A stretch of DNA of 21,162 bases from Clarireedia homoeocarpa (lineage: Eukaryota > Ascomycota > Leotiomycetes > Helotiales > Rutstroemiaceae): contig LNKV01000093.1 of assembly GCA_001465935.1 (NCBI GenBank), positions 1-21,162 of the forward strand, written 5' to 3'. Shown here in pieces: positions 17,089 to 21,162 of this stretch (position 1 is its first letter; the number at the start of each line of letters is the position of its first letter). A model generated the notes under the pieces. The model had not been told where the DNA came from. It made no database searches and worked only from the letters and a program-made list of their open reading frames with translations. Position numbers and translations under genes: made by a program.

Positions 17089-17735
17089 TCTCTTTAATAT
17101 CACAAAAAGAATTATACTTTGCAATTGTGAAAATCTACCTTAGCACAAGTGTACATCGCCGTTAAATTTTCAGACGATATATAATCACAACTATGTTTGA
17201 TATATCTTGGTGCGACGGTATTTCGAGCTTAACTTGCTAGGCTGCGGCGTGGCCCCATGGGCCGGGTTTTCAATTTTTCCACCTACACATACTTAAAGGA
17301 CAAATAAATCCAAACGTTGGGTCTAGGAACTTTCTACCATCTTGCTTAATATAGTAACATTATAAGCAAATATACAGCTTTTATACTCCAAATCAATCTT
17401 GTCTTCTGTTATTTTCTACGTAAATAGTATTAAATAATATAACCGATATAGGATCCAGGGGTTGGATTTATTTGGTATGTGACTAGAGTACATCCTCAAC
17501 ATCTACAAAATTAGGACACTCAAAATAATATATCCTCAAAAATGATAAATCGACCCAAAAGTGGAAACGCTCCGCCGGATATGCGGATAATCCACTAGAA
17601 AATGGATTATATACATGTACCAATTCTATTTCTCTATCATCTGCTCCGCTACGGATTAATGCGCGGATCCACTTCAACCCAATTACTACAGTTAACCGTT
17701 TACACAGCCTAGCCTTGGTCATCATGAATCATATA
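17089..17735. other. AT-rich intergenic region, nothing certain
   Basis: A minus-strand frame at 17483-17725 has no family resemblance and is probably not a gene. A GC-rich patch lies near 17240-17272 (GGCTGCGGCGTGGCCCCATGG), possibly an element end. The right border is the TA of the MITE. Confidence 0.4.
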
Positions 17736-17981
17736 ACGTCACTCCCTGCGTAGCGAGACTCCTTGTGTGCCGAGACCGACCAATGAAATCGCAAGGATTC
17801 TGACTTTTTCTTCGTAATATCTCTTTTAAACCAACAACAACAAAAAGTACTCATATTTAGAGTTAGTAATATGTTCGTCACACTATTCATCTTCATACAG
17901 CGACCCATTAGTCTCGAAATTCATCCAATTTCATTGGTCTGTCTCGGCACACAGGGAGTCTCGCTACACAGGGAGTGACGT
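17736..17981 (-). mobile_element. MITE copy 2 (246 bp), Tc1/mariner-like
   Basis: It begins ACGTCACTCCCTGCGTAGC and ends GCTACACAGGGAGTGACGT, with TA on both sides (17734-17735 and 17982-17983). Its reverse complement aligns end to end with 6590-6836, including the central block TAGTGTGACGAACATATTAC. No coding capacity. The two copies are in opposite orientation about 11 kb apart. Confidence 0.85.
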
Positions 17982-18287
17982 TAGACAGTGATTATGTTTA
18001 TTGCAATGGAGCTAATAGGTTTGACTCGCAGCTATAACCACGTTTAACGTAGCCCATTGAGTATATAGAGTGACATATAGAAGTAGTGCAAATAGTATAC
18101 TAGGTTTAAGATGTAATGATTTACAATCTCAATAATCACACTTTAAAAGTCATCAATCCACTATTTAAACTTGAGCTGTAATGAATTGTTAATTGTTATA
18201 TAGTATCCTATATCTATATTAGTGTTGCGCTAACCTGGACTATTGCAAAAAAGCTGACTATTTATTCTACAATAGTATAAGAGTATA
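17982..18287. promoter_or_regulatory. Upstream region of the DHA2 transporter gene
   Basis: 306 bp of AT-rich sequence between the MITE and the transporter start. No open frame. The MITE lies close enough to supply or disturb promoter elements. No specific binding site can be named with confidence. Confidence 0.35.
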
Positions 18288-20419
18288 ATGGTCTCGTATT
18301 CCGGGTGTAATTTTCTCTTCAAATCCCTCAATATGTTTTCTCCACAGGACTTGAAAGCTAATGAGACCCATTTCGGCGACAAAAAAGTCGGTGACAGTGT
18401 AATGCAAAAGCAGCTTCAGAGTATTGAGAATAAATCAGTGTCCACATCTATAGCATCTGTTACGGCTGAGGTCACCTTGGTCTCACAGTCTCATATATCT
18501 AAAAGAGACTGGCACTTCTTGGCAGCTTTTGGATATCTATCCTTAATCAACCTTATGTGTGCTATAGACGCCACTATCCTTAGCGTAGCATTACCGGTAT
18601 GTTATAATCTAGGAAGTGCAATATAGAATTCCCTATTGAGGTGGAATCATCTAGGCAATGGCTGACAAGCTCAATGGATCAGCCATAGAAGCGTTTTGGT
18701 AAGACACTTGTTCATGAATTTCAACTTGTAGTAAATATTTGAAATTAGGACCGGGACATCATTCCTTCTCACGTCAACGGTCTTCCAGCCATCATGGGCA
18801 TCATTCTCTCATATCTTTGGAAGAAAACCAATTCTTTTACTAGCACTAACTATTTTTACAATCGGAGCTGTAGTTTCTGCTTTGGCAAACAGTTTCACTC
18901 TGCTCCTCGTTGGCCGTTCTGTTCAAGGCATTGGTGGAGGAGGACTTATGGCATTGACTTATGTTATTGTCACAGACATGGTCACTTTAAGGGATAGAGG
19001 GAAGTGGTTCTCAATCATTAGTCTACAATGGGCAATTGGATCCGTGACTGGTCCTGTCATTGGAGGTGCCTTTACGGAGAAGTCTACGTGGCGTTGGATA
19101 TTTTGGCTTGTATGTGAACATGATGGCTCCCTAAATAAATGAAAACGAGGCGGAGCTAGGAGTACCAACTAACAGAGAGCAGAATGTTCCTTTTTGCGTT
19201 GTCGCATTCATTACTATTCCTATTTCTCTTAAGCTGAATCGCAAGGATGGCTTCATTATAGAGAAGTTGAAAGCTATTGATTGGATAGGAACTGTGTTAT
19301 TTGTATCCTCAATCACCGGGTTCTTAATCCCCTTAACATGGGGTAATATTAATCTCTTCTTAAGAGTAGCATAATTGCTAACCTTTCAGCAGGTGGTGTA
19401 ATGTACGACTGGAAAAGCTGGCGAACTTTATTCCCTTTAATAATCAGTTCTCTTGGCATGATTTTCTTTGTAAGCATTAGTTCTAAAATTGTATGTCTTG
19501 ATACTGATATCTATCAGTTGCTATATTCCAAGTACTTAGTTTCAGAACCTCTCATTAGAGGCAGCATATTTCAAGAGTCAACAGCAAAAGTCGGATATTT
19601 CGGTACTTTTATTCACGGGATGATTGTCTGGTCTTTGCTATATTATATGCCTCTCTACTACGAGGTAGCCAAAAACTTTAACTCCATCGAATCTGGAATC
19701 GCAATTTTTCCATTTACATTCACGACTGCGCCTGCTGCAATTGCTGTCGGTCTTGTTATAACTAAGACTGGAAAATATCGGCCATCTATTGTAGGTTCCT
19801 TCATTACTACCCTATTACAACATTATTGGCTGTGATTGATGACTAATCTTCGGAGCTGCTTGGATAGTGGGTAGGTTGGATTTTAACCACAGTTGGCTTG
19901 GGTCTTCTTATAATCCTTGAACAAGATACAACTACAACTCAGTGGATATTTCTTTCTCTTGCTGCTGGTCTAGGAACAGGAATTCTCTATTCTGCCCAGT
20001 CATTCGCTGTTCAAGCCTCTGCCTTGAATTCGGACTTGCAGTATGCTGCAGCAATGTATAGCTTCTTTCGCTCACTAGGTCAGACTTTTGGAGTCGCATG
20101 CGGAGGTGCCATTTTTCAAAACACCTTCAAACATCAACTATTCCTCGATCCCATACTACGCCCTGAGTCCACTCAATGGGCAAGAGATGCAAGTGCTATA
20201 GTACAGATTGTAAAGTCTTTACCAGATGGCAACAAAATCAAGGGAGAGATTGTGGCTGCTTACGTGGATTCATTCAGGGTAATTTGGGCTGTTATGTGTG
20301 TAATTGCTTTGGTAGCTTTGTTGTTGAGTTTGATATTTATTAGGGATATCTCTCTCGACAGGGAGCTTGAGACTGAGCAGGGTTTTAGATATGAAGCAAG
20401 GGCCTCTGCTCGTATATAA
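18288..20419 (+). CDS. Major facilitator superfamily efflux transporter, DHA2 type, six exons, 607 aa
   Basis: Exons: 18288-18596, 18655-18698, 18749-19109, 19183-19342, 19393-19790, 19868-20419. All five introns (50-77 bp) are GT-AG and every join keeps the frame. The product fits the 14-helix drug:H+ antiporters that export toxins, drugs or secondary metabolites across the plasma membrane. A ~70-residue cytosolic N terminus precedes helix 1. Then come FWTGTSFLLTSTVFQP, the loop motif SHIFGRKP (138-145), GRSVQGIGGGGLMAL (173-187), RDRGKW, and the antiporter motif SVTGPVIGG (216-224). Later blocks are FGTFIHGMI, YYMPLYYEVAK, AAGLGTGILY and SFFRSLGQTFGV. The C terminus is charged. A second ATG at 18333 is an alternative start. 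Length is normal for the family, and no defect is seen. No biosynthetic genes adjoin it, so its substrate is unknown. Confidence 0.88.
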
Positions 20420-20879
20420 ACTCGTTGCTTACTATCTTTGAATAAGTCTAGGGAATCGTAAATAGCGCGTATAATACTTGATCGGGTTTTGAAAGATGTA
20501 TCACCAAATTTTGGGAATAGCCTCAGGTTTTCACTGTACTTAAGCCAGCTGCTAAACCAGCATAAGTTCAGCACCTTAGTACTCTAAGTAATAAAAATCA
20601 GTTCTTTACAACCATCTTAATTTACTAGCTAAGTATACAGAATAAATCTTGTTGTAATGTGAAACCCCACTAACGTCTGTCTCTATTTAGGGAGACGCTC
20701 TGTAAGATTCTGAGCTGAGAATGCATATGATTGGTTTATCTAAAGAACTAAATTACAACTAAAACAGAGGGTTTATATCCTCAAGAAGTGGCAAAAATGA
20801 AAGAGGGGTAAGATCATGAATTATCAAGCAGGTTGACATGTGGATCTTGCAATGGCACCCTGATTTATGAGCATCTCCG
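20420..20879. other. Intergenic region downstream of the transporter
   Basis: No gene seen. AT-rich; the last part leads into the transposase fragment, whose N-terminal region and terminal repeat are not recognisable here. Confidence 0.45.
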
Positions 20880-21162
20880 AATGCCCTCATTGTAACTCCA
20901 AATGCCTACATTCTCACACCTCTTGATGCTCAGATCGAATACCACAAAATACCTGTCAAAAGACGTCAACTACAGAGGAAACTGAAGGAGCATACCAAGA
21001 AGGGTAGGAGATATCTTTGTGTCTTTATAAAGAAGGTTATTACAGCCAAAAATCCTGAAGATCGAACAGTCTATGGGAACGAACATTTGTACAATGAATT
21101 ATTCGGTTTTTGGGATCATATAGTCTTTACAGACGAAGCACATATAGACCCTACTGCACAGA
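20880..21162 (+). pseudogene. Tc1-like transposase fragment, running off the window
   Basis: From about 20880 one plus-strand frame is open to the window end. It contains AQIEYHKIPVKRRQLQRKL, the charged HTKKGRRYLCVFIKK, and the first catalytic block HIVFTDEAHIDPTAQ. It is of the same family as the pseudogene at 10819-11617 (QIEYFKIPVKKHQLQ, VFTDEAHIDP), but here the linker and catalytic block stay in one frame, so this copy is better preserved. Upstream, the expected N-terminal helix-turn-helix is missing or out of frame (a TGA lies near 20870), so the 5' part is damaged. Whether the rest is intact cannot be seen. Confidence 0.7.

Noticed and set aside
17483..17725. 80-codon minus-strand frame
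   Set aside because: No recognisable family; composition follows the AT-rich background.
13464..20520. Shared GGTTTTGAAAGATG downstream of the protease and the transporter
   Set aside because: About 15 bases with weak similarity after it; too short to call a repeat or a common terminator.
1..21162. tRNA, rRNA or CRISPR features
   Set aside because: No cloverleaf with a GTTCRANNC arm, no rRNA-like sequence and no spaced direct-repeat array was seen by eye; a tRNA scan was not possible.

Overview
The window looks like nuclear DNA of a filamentous ascomycete fungus. The genes have short introns (49-87 bp) with CTAAC/CTAAT branch sites. They include a WOPR-domain transcription factor, a pepsin-type aspartic protease and a DHA2-type efflux pump, and the background is AT-rich and full of transposon remains. 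A Leotiomycete is a guess from general resemblance only. There are 205 unread bases (N, 10614-10818).

Layout. 51-1169 (-) encodes a protein of unknown function. 1170-1706 holds a 54-bp inverted repeat and a degenerate 19-bp tandem repeat. 1707-4436 is a complete Mutator-like element (MULE) with ~52-bp terminal inverted repeats, an 8-bp target duplication, and a transposase read in one frame but cut by six stop codons. 4621-7262 is a nested transposon graveyard: two dead Tc1/mariner transposases (-), three solo LTRs each with a perfect 5-bp target duplication (one inside a transposase), a fourth LTR split by a MITE, and that MITE. 7343-8319 (-) is a two-exon gene for a four-helix membrane protein with an 11-residue repeat. 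9169-9792 (-) encodes a WOPR regulator that ends straight after its DNA-binding domain. 10819-11617 (-) is a broken Tc1-like transposase. 11966-13195 (+) is a four-exon aspartic protease gene whose second intron lacks an AG acceptor. Two hypothetical ORFs follow (13789-14631 and 16288-17088, both +), with a possible broken coding stretch on the minus strand between them (15412-15941). 17736-17981 is a second copy of the MITE, in opposite orientation. 18288-20419 (+) is an apparently intact six-exon DHA2 transporter gene. 20880-21162 (+) is the start of another Tc1-like transposase of the same group as the one at 10819, running off the window.

Reading. The genes do not form an obvious pathway. 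The window reads as an accessory compartment in which a few host genes survive among decayed elements. Six TAG stops in three unrelated transposases sit where the protein context suggests Trp. TGG to TAG is CpA to TpA on the other strand, the signature of repeat-induced point mutation (RIP). The WOPR gene and the protease gene also carry features suggesting loss of normal function, while the transporter and the membrane-protein gene read cleanly.

Limits. Gene models and similarities come from reading the sequence and remembered family features. No database search, RNA data or alignment was run.
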